Shown: positions 24,127-34,656 of the stretch, in pieces
Layout of the letters: the number at the start of each line of letters is the position of its first letter
How positions within the stretch are numbered: the first letter of the stretch is position 1
Assembly: GCF_003815535.1 (NCBI RefSeq)
Contig: NZ_RPFZ01000001.1
Coordinates: 1,798,001-1,862,000 of the forward strand
DNA: 64,000 nucleotides
Reading direction: 5' to 3'
Source of the DNA: Aurantiacibacter spongiae
Lineage (GTDB): Bacteria; Pseudomonadota; Alphaproteobacteria; Sphingomonadales; Sphingomonadaceae
Made by a program: the position numbers and the translations under genes
Notes under the pieces: model-generated
The model's database searches: none
What the model was told of the DNA's origin: nothing
The model's input: only the letters and a program-made list of their open reading frames with translations

Positions 24127-24846
24127 GTGGAAGCTGAGCCTGTGAGCGATGCAGCCCCCCTTGCGGTCTTCGGTGCCGGAGGAAAGACCGGCACGGAAAT
24201 ATTGCGCCATGCGGTCCGCAAGGGCATCGCGGTACGAGCGTTCGAGCACACCTTGCCCGAACCATCGGACCGGGCCGACAATGTCGAGTACCTCCAGTGC
24301 GATGTACTCAGTGACGACTTCAGCAGCGAGCTCGAAGGTTGCCGTGCTGTTATTTCCGCACTCGGTATAGGGTTTAGTCCATCTACGGCGATCGATCCGC
24401 CTCCGCTTTATACGGAGGGAACCCGCAAGCTGGTGGAAGCGATGTCGACGACCGGCATTTCCCGGATCGTCGTGATATCGGCGGCGTTTGTAGAGCCGCA
24501 GCCCAGCGTTCCTGCATGGTTCGAGCTCACGGCAAGACCAGCCTTGCACAATATTCTCGAACAGATGCGCGCCATGGAAGATCTTCTGGAGCGCGCGAAA
24601 GGCCTGAATTGGACGTCTGCGCGACCGGGCTGGCTCCTCGACGAACCCTATACGGGTGAAGCCGTCATTACCGACGAGCGTCTTGCCGAGGGTTGCTTTC
24701 GTTGCCGGCACGCCGACCTCGCGGCAGCCATGCTCGAATTCGTCTGTGAGAACACCTGGGTCAACGCCAAGCCCGCTATCGCCCGGCCAGAAGCAGACCG
24801 CTTCGAGAATGTCTCGGCACTCAAAGCCGAACTCGGGATCGACTAG
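24127..24846 (+). CDS. NAD(P)-binding protein of the NmrA/SDR type
   Basis: A 239-residue cytoplasmic protein with a Rossmann start LAVFGAGGKTGTEILRHAV (GxGGxTG, residues about 12-30) and RIVVISAAFVEPQPS around residue 118. It lacks the YxxxK catalytic pair of true reductases, so it fits atypical SDR/NmrA-like proteins that sense redox state or act on unknown substrates. The GTG start follows a GAGGTG ribosome site. It is 93 bases after the lipoprotein gene and 43 bases before the MBL-rhodanese gene, in the same direction. Confidence 0.75.
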   Translation: MEAEPVSDAAPLAVFGAGGKTGTEILRHAVRKGIAVRAFEHTLPEPSDRADNVEYLQCDVLSDDFSSELEGCRAVISALGIGFSPSTAIDPPPLYTEGTRKLVEAMSTTGISRIVVISAAFVEPQPSVPAWFELTARPALHNILEQMRAMEDLLERAKGLNWTSARPGWLLDEPYTGEAVITDERLAEGCFRCRHADLAAAMLEFVCENTWVNAKPAIARPEADRFENVSALKAELGID

Positions 24847-24889
24847 ATCGACGCGGTCTCACGGAAACACTCCAACAACGAGGCAAAAC

Positions 24890-26239
24890 ATGCTGCTCGA
24901 GAAGATAAAGACCCCCGGCCTCTCCCACCTTTCCTATCTGATTGGTTCGCAGGGCAAGGCAGCGGTCATCGATCCGCGCCGGGACTGCGAGATTTATGTC
25001 GAGCGTGCCCGCGCCGAAGGGCTGGAGATCACGCATATCTTCGAAACGCACAGGAATGAGGATCTCATCACGGGATCGCCGGTATTGGCCAAAATGACCG
25101 GTGTCCGCGTTCTGCACGGTCCAAACCCTGCGGACGAGATTGTTTTCGCCGACACCGCGCGAGAGGGCGACGTTTTCGAGATCGGGAAGTTGCGGATTTC
25201 GGTGCTCGAAACTCCCGGTCACACCGACGATCATCTCGCCTTCGTCCTCCATGACGACGATTTTCCCGAAGGACCGATCGGCGTGTTCACCGGCGATGCG
25301 CTCTTCGTTGGCGACGTCGGACGCACCGATTTCTATCCCGAGCGCGCGCGGGAGGTCGCGGGCCTCCTGTACGATTCACTGCAGAAGATTTGCGGTCTGG
25401 GTGACCAGACGATCATTTACCCCGCGCATGGAGCAGGCTCGGTCTGCGGTTCGGGAATGGCGGACCGGGAATTCTCGACCATAGGCCACGAACGTCGCAA
25501 CAATCCCCGGCTCCAGATCGCCCATCGCGAGGAATTTATCGAGGCCAAGCTCGCCGAGCATCATTACCAACCGCCCTATTTCAGGCTGATGGAGCGCCTG
25601 AATGTCGAGGGAACATCTCCTGCGCCACGGATTTTGCGACCAAAATGTCTCATGCTCTCGGACATTCGCGAAATCGACCCCGATCATGTCGTCGACGTAC
25701 GGGATCCGCTTGCATACGCAAGCGGGCATCTGCCTGGTTCGATATGCCTTCCGGTCGGCATGATCTCGGCGTTTGCGGGCTGGTTCATCAGGGAGGGTGA
25801 AACAATCGCCCTCGTCGGATCGGCGGAAGACCAGCTGGCTTCGGCCATGACACACCTTGTGAGGATCGGGCTCGACTCGATCGACGGCGGCTATGTCGGT
25901 ATCGTCCCGGCTGCAGCGCAAGGAATGGACATGGCGAACCTTCCGATGATCGGGACGAGCGAGGTTCAGGATCGTCTCGAGCGCAAGCGCGACAACTGGA
26001 CCTTGCTTGACGTGCGTGACCTCGATGAGCGGCGCAGCAGCGCGATCGAGGGATCGGAACACATCTACGTGGGCGAACTCAATTCCCGCTTCGCCGAGCT
26101 CGATCGCGAACGCGCCTATTCCGTCATGTGTGCCAGTGGCATGCGTGCGAGTGTGGCGGCGGGCTGGCTGCAAAGCAAAGGATTCGAAAAGCTCGATATA
26201 TATCTGGGCTCGATGGGTGCCTGGCAGCACGCGTCGTGA
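24890..26239 (+). CDS. MBL-fold hydrolase fused to rhodanese domains
   Basis: A 449-residue protein. Residues 1-240 form a metallo-beta-lactamase fold related to persulfide dioxygenases, with FETHRNEDLITGSPVLAKMT in place of the usual HxHxDH, then VLETPGHTDDHLAF and YPAHGAGSVCG. Two rhodanese-like domains follow (VVDVRDPLAYASGHLPGS near residue 265 and LLDVRDLDERRSSAIEGSEH near 370), the second with SVMCASGMRASVAAGWL, placing Cys in the active loop. It probably handles sulfane sulfur, perhaps linked to thiol stress from copper. The altered metal site suggests a distinct metal or a structural role. Confidence 0.82.
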   Translation: MLLEKIKTPGLSHLSYLIGSQGKAAVIDPRRDCEIYVERARAEGLEITHIFETHRNEDLITGSPVLAKMTGVRVLHGPNPADEIVFADTAREGDVFEIGKLRISVLETPGHTDDHLAFVLHDDDFPEGPIGVFTGDALFVGDVGRTDFYPERAREVAGLLYDSLQKICGLGDQTIIYPAHGAGSVCGSGMADREFSTIGHERRNNPRLQIAHREEFIEAKLAEHHYQPPYFRLMERLNVEGTSPAPRILRPKCLMLSDIREIDPDHVVDVRDPLAYASGHLPGSICLPVGMISAFAGWFIREGETIALVGSAEDQLASAMTHLVRIGLDSIDGGYVGIVPAAAQGMDMANLPMIGTSEVQDRLERKRDNWTLLDVRDLDERRSSAIEGSEHIYVGELNSRFAELDRERAYSVMCASGMRASVAAGWLQSKGFEKLDIYLGSMGAWQHAS

Positions 26240-26301
26240 TGAACCATCGCACCCGATGCGAGGTCCTTGTCTTGCGCTCTTCAAAGCTTTACGCCTTTTT
26301 T

Positions 26302-26658
26302 ATGCGAGTCTTGCGCACCCTTGGACTGCTACTGATCGCCTGCGGGCTGTTCGTCCAGTCGGCAGCGCATGCATCTGCCCTGCCTCAGGCGGTCGATGCA
26401 GGCAAACCGGCCTGCGCCGAGATGGAGATGATGGCGGGCGCAGCTTCCATGGACGATCATGACGGCGTGCCTTGCAAGAACCTTCGGCTGGATTGTCTCG
26501 TGGCATTCGGCTGCATCCCGCCCCTCGTTCCAGGGGGTGATGCGACCCTGGTCGGTGAAATACCGGCGCAGGCTTCTCAGTTCAGCAGATTAGTCTCCAA
26601 TTCGCTCGCAGCCACAGGACTAGGGCCAGAGCCGCCACCTCCGCAACTTCCGGCATGA
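26302..26658 (+). CDS. exported Cys/Met-containing protein upstream of the cus operon
   Basis: A 118-residue periplasmic candidate from the ATG at 26302, which gives a clean signal peptide (LLLIACGLFVQSAAHA). An earlier ATG at 26239, overlapping the previous stop, would add 21 residues and hide the signal inside. The mature part holds CAEMEMMAGAASMDDHDGVP and CKNLRLDCLVAFGC, four cysteines with Met and His in a small space, which suits metal binding. No known family is recognised. It lies 115 bases before cusC. A related small gene precedes efflux operons in other proteobacteria, though I cannot name its family. Confidence 0.6.
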   Translation: MRVLRTLGLLLIACGLFVQSAAHASALPQAVDAGKPACAEMEMMAGAASMDDHDGVPCKNLRLDCLVAFGCIPPLVPGGDATLVGEIPAQASQFSRLVSNSLAATGLGPEPPPPQLPA

Positions 26659-26773
26659 CCCGTGTGCAGGCTCAAGCCTGCGCGCTCCTGCCTCTGGATG
26701 AACGGCCTGCGCTCGACGCGGGCCGGTGATCCGGAACGCGTGTCTGACGCGCTCCTTTTGCGGATGAACGATC

Positions 26774-28009
26774 ATGAAACGAATAAGCTGGACCGCGCTT
26801 CCGGTCCTGCTGGCCCTCGCGCCGGCGAGTAATGCCCAGTCGGTGGGCTATGAGGAAGCTTTGCGAGCAGCAACGAGCGACCAGCCCCAGGTTCGAACAA
26901 GCGAGCTAAGACTGGACGCCCGGCGCGAGATCGCCGACGCTGCCGATGAATTGCCCGATCCGCGGCTTCGCGCGAGCATCCAGAACCTGCCGGTAAGCGG
27001 GCCGGCTGCGTTCGAGCTGAATCGCCAGCTCCCAACGCAGATCCAAGTCGGTATCGAACAGGAGATCCCCAATCTCGCGAAACGTCGGGCCCGGTTCGGA
27101 ATGGCGGAGGCCGACATCGACCTTGCCGCAGCACAGTTGCGTCAAACAAGTTACAGGGTGCGCGTGGGAGCAGGAATGGCATGGATTTCGTTGGCTTATG
27201 CCCAACGGGCTCTGACCGTCGCCGACGATGCACTTGCTGAAATCGAGAGGCTCGTACCACTCGCGCGCAGTTCTGTCGCCGCCGGTTCGGCCAGACCCGC
27301 CGAAAGTCTGGAAGTACGCCGTGCCGTGCTCGAAGTCGAAGACATGCGGACCAGGATCGAAGCCGACCGAGAGACCGCTCAGGCCATGCTGTCGCGCTAT
27401 ACGGCTCTGCCGAACGCTACCGCGACCGGAACCATCCCTTCGGCCGATCTCGATCCCGAAGGTTTGCGGGCCATGCTCCAAAGCAATCCGGAGCTTGTCG
27501 TGGCGCTTGCGCAGGTTCGTCAAGCGGAAGCGCGAAGTGATCTTGCCCGATCGGAAAGGCGTCCGGATTTCGGCGTCAATGTGAGCTATGGAAGGCGCGA
27601 TCCCGACTTTGGCGATGTCGTCTCGGTGATGGGTTCGATCACGCTCCCGATTTTCGCCGACCGGCGCCAAAACCCGCGTGTAGCCGCCGCCGACGCCGAG
27701 GCGGCGGCGGCGCAGTCGGCCAGAGCAGACCGGCTCCGTGAACTCGAAGCCCAGTTCGAGACCGATCTCGCCGCATGGCGCAGCGCTTATCGACAATGGC
27801 AGCGCGCGACGGACGAACTGCTCCCTCTTGCCGAAAGCCGCGTGGACCTCGAACGCGCGAGCTTTGCCGCAGGCCGCGCGGATCTGCTCGACATCATCGA
27901 CGCCATCAAAACGCTCGCCATGCTGCGGGTGGAAATTCTGCAACGCGAAGAGGCGTCCGTCGAGGCCGCCGCGAACCTGCGACTGACTTATGGGGAGTAT
28001 GGCCGATGA
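26774..28009 (+). CDS. cusC: CusC-like outer-membrane efflux protein
   Basis: A 411-residue TolC-family protein that forms the outer-membrane duct of a CusCBA pump. It has a signal peptide (LPVLLALAPASNA) and two repeats of helical hairpins, visible in ELPDPRLRASIQNLPVSGP and in the C-terminal copy ADRLRELEAQFETDLAAW. There is no lipobox Cys, unlike E. coli CusC. It starts a plus-strand series of six overlapping or adjacent copper genes. The stop overlaps the ATG of cusB. Confidence 0.85.
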   Translation: MKRISWTALPVLLALAPASNAQSVGYEEALRAATSDQPQVRTSELRLDARREIADAADELPDPRLRASIQNLPVSGPAAFELNRQLPTQIQVGIEQEIPNLAKRRARFGMAEADIDLAAAQLRQTSYRVRVGAGMAWISLAYAQRALTVADDALAEIERLVPLARSSVAAGSARPAESLEVRRAVLEVEDMRTRIEADRETAQAMLSRYTALPNATATGTIPSADLDPEGLRAMLQSNPELVVALAQVRQAEARSDLARSERRPDFGVNVSYGRRDPDFGDVVSVMGSITLPIFADRRQNPRVAAADAEAAAAQSARADRLRELEAQFETDLAAWRSAYRQWQRATDELLPLAESRVDLERASFAAGRADLLDIIDAIKTLAMLRVEILQREEASVEAAANLRLTYGEYGR

Positions 28010-29514
28010 GACCCGCAATGGGAGCCGCGTGGGACAGGCTGTCGCCGCGCCAGAAATCCTGGATGATGGCAGGCACGGTCGCGCTCATCAGTCTTGCCGC
28101 CGGCTATGGTCTCTCGCAGCTCGGCGAAGGCCAGGGTGGTGCAAGCGACGCGGGCGGCAGTGCGACCGAATGCGAGGAGGTCCTTTACTGGTACGACCCG
28201 ATGGTGCCGGGGCAGCACTTCGACGAGCCGGGCAAGTCGCCCTTCATGGATATGCAGCTGGTGCCCAAGTGCGCGGGCGAGGAGGCCACTGCAGGCGTCA
28301 GGATAGATCCCGGCCTGGTGCAGAATTTCGGCATCCGCACCACTGAAGCCGAGTACGGCGTCCTCGAGCCGGAAATAACCGTCACAGGCGTTCTGGCCTA
28401 CAATGAACGCGACGTCGCGATCGTCCAGCCACGTGCCGGAGGCTATGTACAAAGAACCTACGGCCGCGCGCCCGACGATGTCGTTGGACGGGGCGCGCCG
28501 CTCGCGGATATCCTGGTTCCCGAATGGGGCGGAGCGCAGCAGGAGTATCTGGCCGTCCTGAACAGCGGTGATGAAGAACTTGCGCAGGCCATGCGCGAAC
28601 GCATGCGCCTTTTGGGCATGCCTCCAGGCCTGATCTCATCGGTAGGGCGCAATGGACGTCCGCAGTCCACGATCACCGTTACCGCGCCGATTGGAGGTGC
28701 CATCACATCGCTCGGCGTGCGTCCGGGAATGACAGTCATGGCCGGACAGACGCTCGCCGAGATAACCGGTTTCTCACCGATCTGGCTCGAAGCCGCGGTG
28801 CCTGAAAGGCAGGCGGCGACTGTCCGCGTCGGGCAACCTGTCAGCGCGACGCTGACCGCATTCCCCGAGGAACGCTTCTCCGGGCCCATCATCGCTATCC
28901 TGCCGAGCGCGCAGGATGCAAGCCGTACGATCACCGTTCGTGCGCAACTGCCCAATGCATCCGGGCGCCTCAAGCCGGGCATGTTCGCACAGGTCTCGCT
29001 GACCCCGGACACACGCCGCGCGCTGCTGGTCCCCTCCGAAGCGGTTATCAGGACCGGACGTCGAACCATCGTGATGGTGAAGCAGGACGAGGGCGGTTTC
29101 ATGCCCGCCGAGGTCCGGATCGGCCGCGAAGCGGGTGGAAGGAGCGAAGTGTTGGCCGGTCTGTCGGCAGGCGAGCAGGTCGTAACATCGGGTCAGTTCC
29201 TGCTCGATTCCGAAGCAAGCCTCACCGGACTGGACGTCCGTCCGGTCGATCAGGCAGATGACGCTTCCACCGGCGGCGAGGACGAACCAGCGACCTTCGG
29301 TGCCACCGGCACGATCCAGTCGATCGCCAATGGTTCGGTGACGCTGCGGCATGGTCCTGTGCCCCGGCTCGATTGGCCCGCGATGACCATGACCTTCCGC
29401 ACGAAGAGCGCGGCGCAAATGCGCGGGCTCGAGACGGGAGACAGGGTGCGCTTCACCTTCACCCAGGAGGATGCCGGCCCCCGGATCGAGTCTATCACGA
29501 GGGCCGGACAATGA
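28006..29514 (+). CDS. cusB: CusB-like adaptor fused to a C-terminal CusF domain
   Basis: A 502-residue periplasmic adaptor of the Cus pump. An N-terminal span (about residues 20-38) is followed by a heavy-metal-binding domain ([20 protein letters not shown], then MDMQLVPKC). HlyD barrel-sandwich and hairpin regions follow, for example [19 protein letters not shown] and [20 protein letters not shown]. After a short acidic linker, the last 70 residues form a CusF domain ([20 protein letters not shown] with [10 protein letters not shown]), including the Trp and Met ligands for Cu(I)/Ag(I). So the adaptor carries its own chaperone in addition to the separate cusF downstream. Confidence 0.9.
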   Translation: MRPAMGAAWDRLSPRQKSWMMAGTVALISLAAGYGLSQLGEGQGGASDAGGSATECEEVLYWYDPMVPGQHFDEPGKSPFMDMQLVPKCAGEEATAGVRIDPGLVQNFGIRTTEAEYGVLEPEITVTGVLAYNERDVAIVQPRAGGYVQRTYGRAPDDVVGRGAPLADILVPEWGGAQQEYLAVLNSGDEELAQAMRERMRLLGMPPGLISSVGRNGRPQSTITVTAPIGGAITSLGVRPGMTVMAGQTLAEITGFSPIWLEAAVPERQAATVRVGQPVSATLTAFPEERFSGPIIAILPSAQDASRTITVRAQLPNASGRLKPGMFAQVSLTPDTRRALLVPSEAVIRTGRRTIVMVKQDEGGFMPAEVRIGREAGGRSEVLAGLSAGEQVVTSGQFLLDSEASLTGLDVRPVDQADDASTGGEDEPATFGATGTIQSIANGSVTLRHGPVPRLDWPAMTMTFRTKSAAQMRGLETGDRVRFTFTQEDAGPRIESITRAGQ

Positions 29515-32500
29515 TTGCTCGGATAATCGATGCCTCGATCGCCAACCGCCTGTTTATCGTTCTCGCCGCCGTCGCGGTAACGCTGGCCGGTTTCTGGGCG
29601 GTGCGCACGACGCCGGTCGACGCGTTGCCCGATCTGTCCGATGTGCAGGTTGTGGTCCGGTCAAACTATCCGGGTCAGGCCCCCCGGATCGTCGAGGACC
29701 AGGTCACCTATCCCCTGGCAACGACCATGCTCTCGGTGCCGGGGGCGAAAACCGTCCGTGGCTATTCGATGTTCGGTGACAGCTATGTCTATATCATCTT
29801 CGAGGACGGAACCGACCTCTACTGGGCGCGCTCGCGCGTGCTCGAATATCTCAACCAAGTGCAGAACCGCCTGCCCGATGGCGTCACGAGCACGCTTGGC
29901 CCCGATGCAACCGGTGTGGGGTGGATCTACGAATATGCGCTGGTCGATCGCAGCGGCGGGCACGACCTTGCAGGACTGCGCAGCCTGCAGGACTGGTTCC
30001 TGCGCTATGAGCTCAAGACGATCCCCGGCATTGCCGAGGTCGCCAGCGTCGGCGGCATGGTCAAGCAATACCAAGTCGTTCTCGAGCCTTACCGGATGGC
30101 ATCGCTCGGCGTGACTCACGCCGAGATCGTGAGCGCAATCCAGTCCGCCAACCAGGAAGCGGGCGGCTCGATCGTCGAGATGGGCGAAGCCGAATATATG
30201 GTCCGCGCTTCTGGCTATCTCGGCGACCTCGATGATTTTCGGCAAATTCCACTACGCACTGCGAGTGGCGGTGTCCCGGTCACGCTGGGCGACGTAGCGA
30301 CGATCCAGGTCGGACCCGAACTGCGCCGAGGCATCGCCGAGCTCAATGGCGAAGGCGAGGTTGCCGGCGGCATCATCGTTCTGCGTCAGGGTGCGGATGC
30401 AAGAAGCGCCATACAGGCCGTCGAACAGAAACTCGACGACTTGCAGGCAAGCCTTCCCGAAGGCGTCGAGATCGTCACGACCTACGATCGCTCTCAGCTC
30501 ATTGATGCGTCTATAGAAAACCTCACCACGAAGCTCATCGAAGAGTTTATCGTCGTGGCGCTCGTATGCGCGCTGTTCCTCTGGCACGCGCGTTCGGCAC
30601 TTGTCGCCATCATCTCCCTGCCTTTGGGCGTGCTCGCGGCCTTCATCGTGATGCGCTTTCAGGGCGTCAATGCCAACATCATGTCGCTGGGTGGAATAGC
30701 CATTGCGGTCGGTGCGATGGTCGATGCCGCCGTCGTCATGATTGAGAACGCGCACAAGCATCTCGAGCGATGGGAACACGAGAATCCCGATACCGTGCTC
30801 GCGGTGAAGGAACGCTGGCGGATCATCGCCGATGCATCGAAGGAAGTGGGACCGGCGCTGTTCTTCAGCCTGCTGATCATTACGCTGTCGTTCCTACCGG
30901 TGTTTACCCTGCAGGCGCAGGAAGGGCGGTTATTTGCACCGCTTGCTTTCACCAAGACCTATGCGATGGCTGCCGCGGCCATTCTTTCGGTAACGCTGGT
31001 GCCGGTGATGATGGGTTGGCTGATCCGTGGGAAGATCCCTTCGGAAGATTCCAATTTTCTAAACCGCTGGCTGACGAAAATCTATCGTCCGGGGCTCGAC
31101 TGGGTCATGCGGCGCCCCAAGGCAACGCTGGCGATCGCGGCGCTGATCTTTCTGACCACCGCGATCCCCTTCACCCGGCTTGGCGGCGAGTTCCTCCCGC
31201 CGCTCGATGAAGGCGATTTGCTTTATATGCCGAGTGCATTGCCCGGCCTTTCCCCCGGCGAGGCGTCGGCGCTGCTGCAGCGCACCGATCGCCTGATCAA
31301 GTCGGTCCCGGAAGTGGAAACGGTGTTCGGTAAAGCGGGGCGCGCCGATACGGCGACGGATCCGGCTCCCCTGACGATGTTCGAAACGACGATCCGCTTC
31401 AAGCCCCGCGAAGAATGGCGCGAGGGAATGACGCCCGATCTGCTGGTCGAGGAACTCGACCGGGTCGTCCAGGTGCCGGGCCTCGCCAATGTCTGGGTGC
31501 CGCCGATCCGCAACCGGATCGACATGCTCGCGACCGGAATCAAGAGCCCGATCGGGGTCAAGGTGTCAGGCGACGATCTCGATCAACTGGAACGCGTTGC
31601 ACTCGATGTGGAGCGTATCGCCAAGACCGTGCCTGGCGTGAGTTCCGCGCTGGCCGAGCGGCTGTCGGGCGGTCGCTATGTCGATGTCGATATCGACCGG
31701 ATGGCGGCCGCGCGATACGGACTCAACATTGCCGACATCCAGCAGATCGTCTCTGGTGCAATAGGCGGCGCCAATGTCGCACGGACCGTCGAGGGGCTGG
31801 CGCGCTATCCGATCAATGTGCGCTATCCCCGCGAAATCAGGGACAGCGTCGATGAACTCAGGGCCCTGCCGGTTCTGACGCCGTCCGGCCAACAGATTAC
31901 GCTCGGCACTGTCGCCCGTATCGCCGTCAGCGACGGTCCGCCGATGCTCAAGAGCGAGCAGGGTCGTCTGACCAGCTACATCTATGTCGATGTCCGTGGC
32001 CGCGATCTTACCTCGGTGGTCGCCGATCTGCAGGAGGCCGTCGCCACGGGCGTCGATCTGCCTCCCGGCGTCAGCCTGTCCTATGCGGGCCAGTTCGAAT
32101 ATCTGACGCGCGCCTATGAGCGACTGAAGATCGTGGTTCCCGCGACGCTCGCGATCATCTTCCTGCTGCTCTATCTCATTTTCCGGCGCTGGGACGAAGC
32201 CTTGCTGATCATGGGCACGCTGCCCTTCGCGCTGACGGGCGGATACTGGTTGCTCTATCTGATGGGCTACAACCAGTCGGTGGCGACTGCGGTCGGCTTC
32301 ATCGCGCTTGCCGGTGTCTCCGCCGAATTCGGCGTGGTGATGCTGATTTACCTGAAAGCCGCACTGGAGCGACGGCAAGCTGACCTGGGCGCCGAAGAAG
32401 TGGACGAGGCCATCCGGGAAGGCGCGCTCCTGCGCGTGCGGCCCAAGGCGATGACCGTCGCAGTCATCCTTGCGGGTCTCTTTCCGATCCTGATCGGCAC

Positions 32501-32678
32501 CGGCGCGGGCTCGGAAGTCATGAGCCGCATCGCCGCGCCGATGGTCGGCGGCATGATCACCGCCCCGCTCCTGTCCATGTTCCTGCTTCCCGCCGCTTAT
32601 CTGTTGTTGCGGCGTCCCCGTCCGGAAAAACCGGCGAACCCTCAAGGAGAAGAAGAATGCGTACCCCAACCTACATGA
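29511..32678 (+). CDS. cusA: CusA-like RND metal efflux pump
   Basis: A 1055-residue inner-membrane RND transporter, the proton-driven motor of CusCBA for Cu(I)/Ag(I). The intramembrane motif is [20 protein letters not shown], the HME type for monovalent cations. [19 protein letters not shown] and [12 protein letters not shown] are conserved near the N-terminus, and METs for copper relay are spread through the periplasmic part. The ATG at 29511 overlaps the CusB stop. It differs clearly from the divalent-cation CzcA encoded at 45460-48771. Confidence 0.93.
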   Translation: MIARIIDASIANRLFIVLAAVAVTLAGFWAVRTTPVDALPDLSDVQVVVRSNYPGQAPRIVEDQVTYPLATTMLSVPGAKTVRGYSMFGDSYVYIIFEDGTDLYWARSRVLEYLNQVQNRLPDGVTSTLGPDATGVGWIYEYALVDRSGGHDLAGLRSLQDWFLRYELKTIPGIAEVASVGGMVKQYQVVLEPYRMASLGVTHAEIVSAIQSANQEAGGSIVEMGEAEYMVRASGYLGDLDDFRQIPLRTASGGVPVTLGDVATIQVGPELRRGIAELNGEGEVAGGIIVLRQGADARSAIQAVEQKLDDLQASLPEGVEIVTTYDRSQLIDASIENLTTKLIEEFIVVALVCALFLWHARSALVAIISLPLGVLAAFIVMRFQGVNANIMSLGGIAIAVGAMVDAAVVMIENAHKHLERWEHENPDTVLAVKERWRIIADASKEVGPALFFSLLIITLSFLPVFTLQAQEGRLFAPLAFTKTYAMAAAAILSVTLVPVMMGWLIRGKIPSEDSNFLNRWLTKIYRPGLDWVMRRPKATLAIAALIFLTTAIPFTRLGGEFLPPLDEGDLLYMPSALPGLSPGEASALLQRTDRLIKSVPEVETVFGKAGRADTATDPAPLTMFETTIRFKPREEWREGMTPDLLVEELDRVVQVPGLANVWVPPIRNRIDMLATGIKSPIGVKVSGDDLDQLERVALDVERIAKTVPGVSSALAERLSGGRYVDVDIDRMAAARYGLNIADIQQIVSGAIGGANVARTVEGLARYPINVRYPREIRDSVDELRALPVLTPSGQQITLGTVARIAVSDGPPMLKSEQGRLTSYIYVDVRGRDLTSVVADLQEAVATGVDLPPGVSLSYAGQFEYLTRAYERLKIVVPATLAIIFLLLYLIFRRWDEALLIMGTLPFALTGGYWLLYLMGYNQSVATAVGFIALAGVSAEFGVVMLIYLKAALERRQADLGAEEVDEAIREGALLRVRPKAMTVAVILAGLFPILIGTGAGSEVMSRIAAPMVGGMITAPLLSMFLLPAAYLLLRRPRPEKPANPQGEEECVPQPT

Positions 32679-33043
32679 TCCTGCTCGCGGCACCGCTGGC
32701 GCTTGCAGCTTGCGACGCTGCAGACGACAGCACCGGGACCATGATGTCTGACGAGATGGCGAACTCGGACAGTATGCCCATGTCAGGCGAAATGCCGATG
32801 GCGGAGGAGACCGGCGGCGAGCAGAGCGCCAGCGCGGAGGGAACGGTAACAGACATCGATCCCGGGGCGGGCACCGTGACCATCGAGCACGGTCCGGTCG
32901 AAAGTATCGGATGGCCCGCGATGACCATGACCTTCGAAGCCGACGCGCAAATCCTCGAACAGGTCAGTGTCGGTGAGGGAATAGCCTTTGAATTTCGTAC
33001 TGGAACCGAAGGCAGCGTCGTTACCTCGGTAACGCCGCGATAG
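32657..33043 (+). CDS. cusF: CusF-like periplasmic Cu/Ag chaperone
   Basis: A 128-residue exported protein. The signal peptide ends LALAAC, a lipobox (Cys19), so it is probably a lipoprotein. A Met-rich linker ([12 protein letters not shown]) leads to the CusF fold, with [20 protein letters not shown] and [16 protein letters not shown], which holds the Trp and two Met ligands. It delivers Cu(I) to CusB/CusA. The gene begins inside the last 22 bases of cusA, suggesting translational coupling. The same domain is also fused to CusB. Confidence 0.9.
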   Translation: MRTPTYMILLAAPLALAACDAADDSTGTMMSDEMANSDSMPMSGEMPMAEETGGEQSASAEGTVTDIDPGAGTVTIEHGPVESIGWPAMTMTFEADAQILEQVSVGEGIAFEFRTGTEGSVVTSVTPR

Positions 33044-33101
33044 CATGATGGGTGGGAGGCGCGCGGTTGCGCCGGTGCCTCCCACGCAAAAACAGGTGAA
33101 T

Positions 33102-34643
33102 ATGCCCGGTATCGACAGGCCCGACTTTAAGGATCGCCGCGACTTCATGAAAAGCGCCGGCCTCGCGGCGACGGGTTTCGCGGCGCTGCCGCTGGTGGGT
33201 TGCGACACGCAAAGCAGGGTGTCGCTCGATCAGCGAGGAGCAAGCAATCCTCTTGCCATACCTCGGCTACAGGCCGGAACGATCGAACGGGGCGAGCGTG
33301 TCTTTCGCCTGTCCCTGACACTGGGCGAGAAAGAATTCGTGCCCGGCACGCCGTCACCGACGATCGGTATCGACGCATCCTATCTCGGTCCGACCCTCGA
33401 AATGCGCCGCGGCGAACAGGTTCGCTTTCATATCGACAACAAGCTTGCCGAGGATGCGACCGTCCACTGGCATGGTTTCGAACTTCCCGCCACCGCGGAT
33501 GGCGGACCGCACCAACTCGTGCGGCCCGGCGAACGCTGGAGCCCGTCCTTCGAAATACGCCAGCGCGCTTCGCTATACTGGTATCATTCTCATACGCATC
33601 GCCGGGCCGGACCACAGGTCTATGCCGGACTTGCTGCCCCGATCTACGTGCGCGACGAGGAAGAGGATCGCCTCGATCTGCCGAGCCGGTACGGTGTAGA
33701 TGATATCCCGCTCGTCGTGCAGGATCGCGTGATCGACAGCTCAGGCCGCCTCGTTTACCCGCTCAACATGCACTCGCGGATGATGGGGGTGATAGGTGAG
33801 CGCATCTATGTGAACGGAACGGCCAATGCCGTTTTCGACGCCACCGCCGGTCCGCTGCGCCTGCGGCTTCTCAATGGATCGAATGCGCGGTTCTACACCT
33901 TCTTGCTCGAAGGTGATCGTCCGATGCAACTCATCGCAAGCGATGGCGGCCTGCTTGCCGCGCCAAGCGAGGTTCGCAGTCTTACCCTTGCCCCAGGCGA
34001 ACGCGCCCAAGTGATCGTCGATCTTTCCGAAGGGCGCCCGCTCCGGCTGATTGCCAGCAGCCCTGCTAACGCCATGGGCATGATGGGCGGGCAAGGCGGG
34101 GGTATGATGGGCGGCGGAATGATGGGAAACCGGGCCGATCGCGAGAGGCAGGGGCGCACGTTTTCGATCCTCGATATGCGCCCCTCAGGCGCGTCAACTC
34201 CAGTAATGCTCCCGCCCACTCTGGCCGCGCTTGCTGCGCCAGACCCCTCACTCGCCGTTCGCAGCCGCCGTTTCGTGCTCGATATGGGCATGATGGGCCG
34301 GGGCATGTCGATCAACGGCGAAACCATGGACATGGACGTCATCAATCAGCGCGTACCGGTGGGTCAGTGGGAAATATGGGAAATCGCCAACGCATCGATG
34401 ATGGCCCATCCCTTTCATATTCATAACGTGCAGTTCCGCTTGCTCGACCGGGACGGTCGGCCTCCGCGGGCGGAAGAGGCGGGCTTCAAGGACACCGTAA
34501 TCGTCAACCCGCGTGAACAGGTCAGGCTGCTGTTGCGGTTCGAAGAAAATACCGATCCCGACACTCCCTACATGTATCACTGCCATATCCTCGAGCACGA
34601 GGACGCAGGCATGATGGGGCAGTTCGTGGTGATGGCCAATTAG
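33102..34643 (+). CDS. periplasmic multicopper oxidase (CueO-like)
   Basis: A 513-residue multicopper oxidase that would oxidise toxic Cu(I). The start at 33102 follows AGGTGAAT; a Tat-like signal ([20 protein letters not shown]) ends in VGC, so it may be a lipoprotein. Copper ligands are [28 protein letters not shown] and [14 protein letters not shown], covering all three sites. A Met-rich loop with [14 protein letters not shown] near residue 325 resembles the Met-rich copper shutter of CueO. It lies between cusF and the P-type ATPase, in one operon. Confidence 0.9.
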   Translation: MPGIDRPDFKDRRDFMKSAGLAATGFAALPLVGCDTQSRVSLDQRGASNPLAIPRLQAGTIERGERVFRLSLTLGEKEFVPGTPSPTIGIDASYLGPTLEMRRGEQVRFHIDNKLAEDATVHWHGFELPATADGGPHQLVRPGERWSPSFEIRQRASLYWYHSHTHRRAGPQVYAGLAAPIYVRDEEEDRLDLPSRYGVDDIPLVVQDRVIDSSGRLVYPLNMHSRMMGVIGERIYVNGTANAVFDATAGPLRLRLLNGSNARFYTFLLEGDRPMQLIASDGGLLAAPSEVRSLTLAPGERAQVIVDLSEGRPLRLIASSPANAMGMMGGQGGGMMGGGMMGNRADRERQGRTFSILDMRPSGASTPVMLPPTLAALAAPDPSLAVRSRRFVLDMGMMGRGMSINGETMDMDVINQRVPVGQWEIWEIANASMMAHPFHIHNVQFRLLDRDGRPPRAEEAGFKDTVIVNPREQVRLLLRFEENTDPDTPYMYHCHILEHEDAGMMGQFVVMAN

Positions 34644-34656
34644 GGGAGAACGACAG

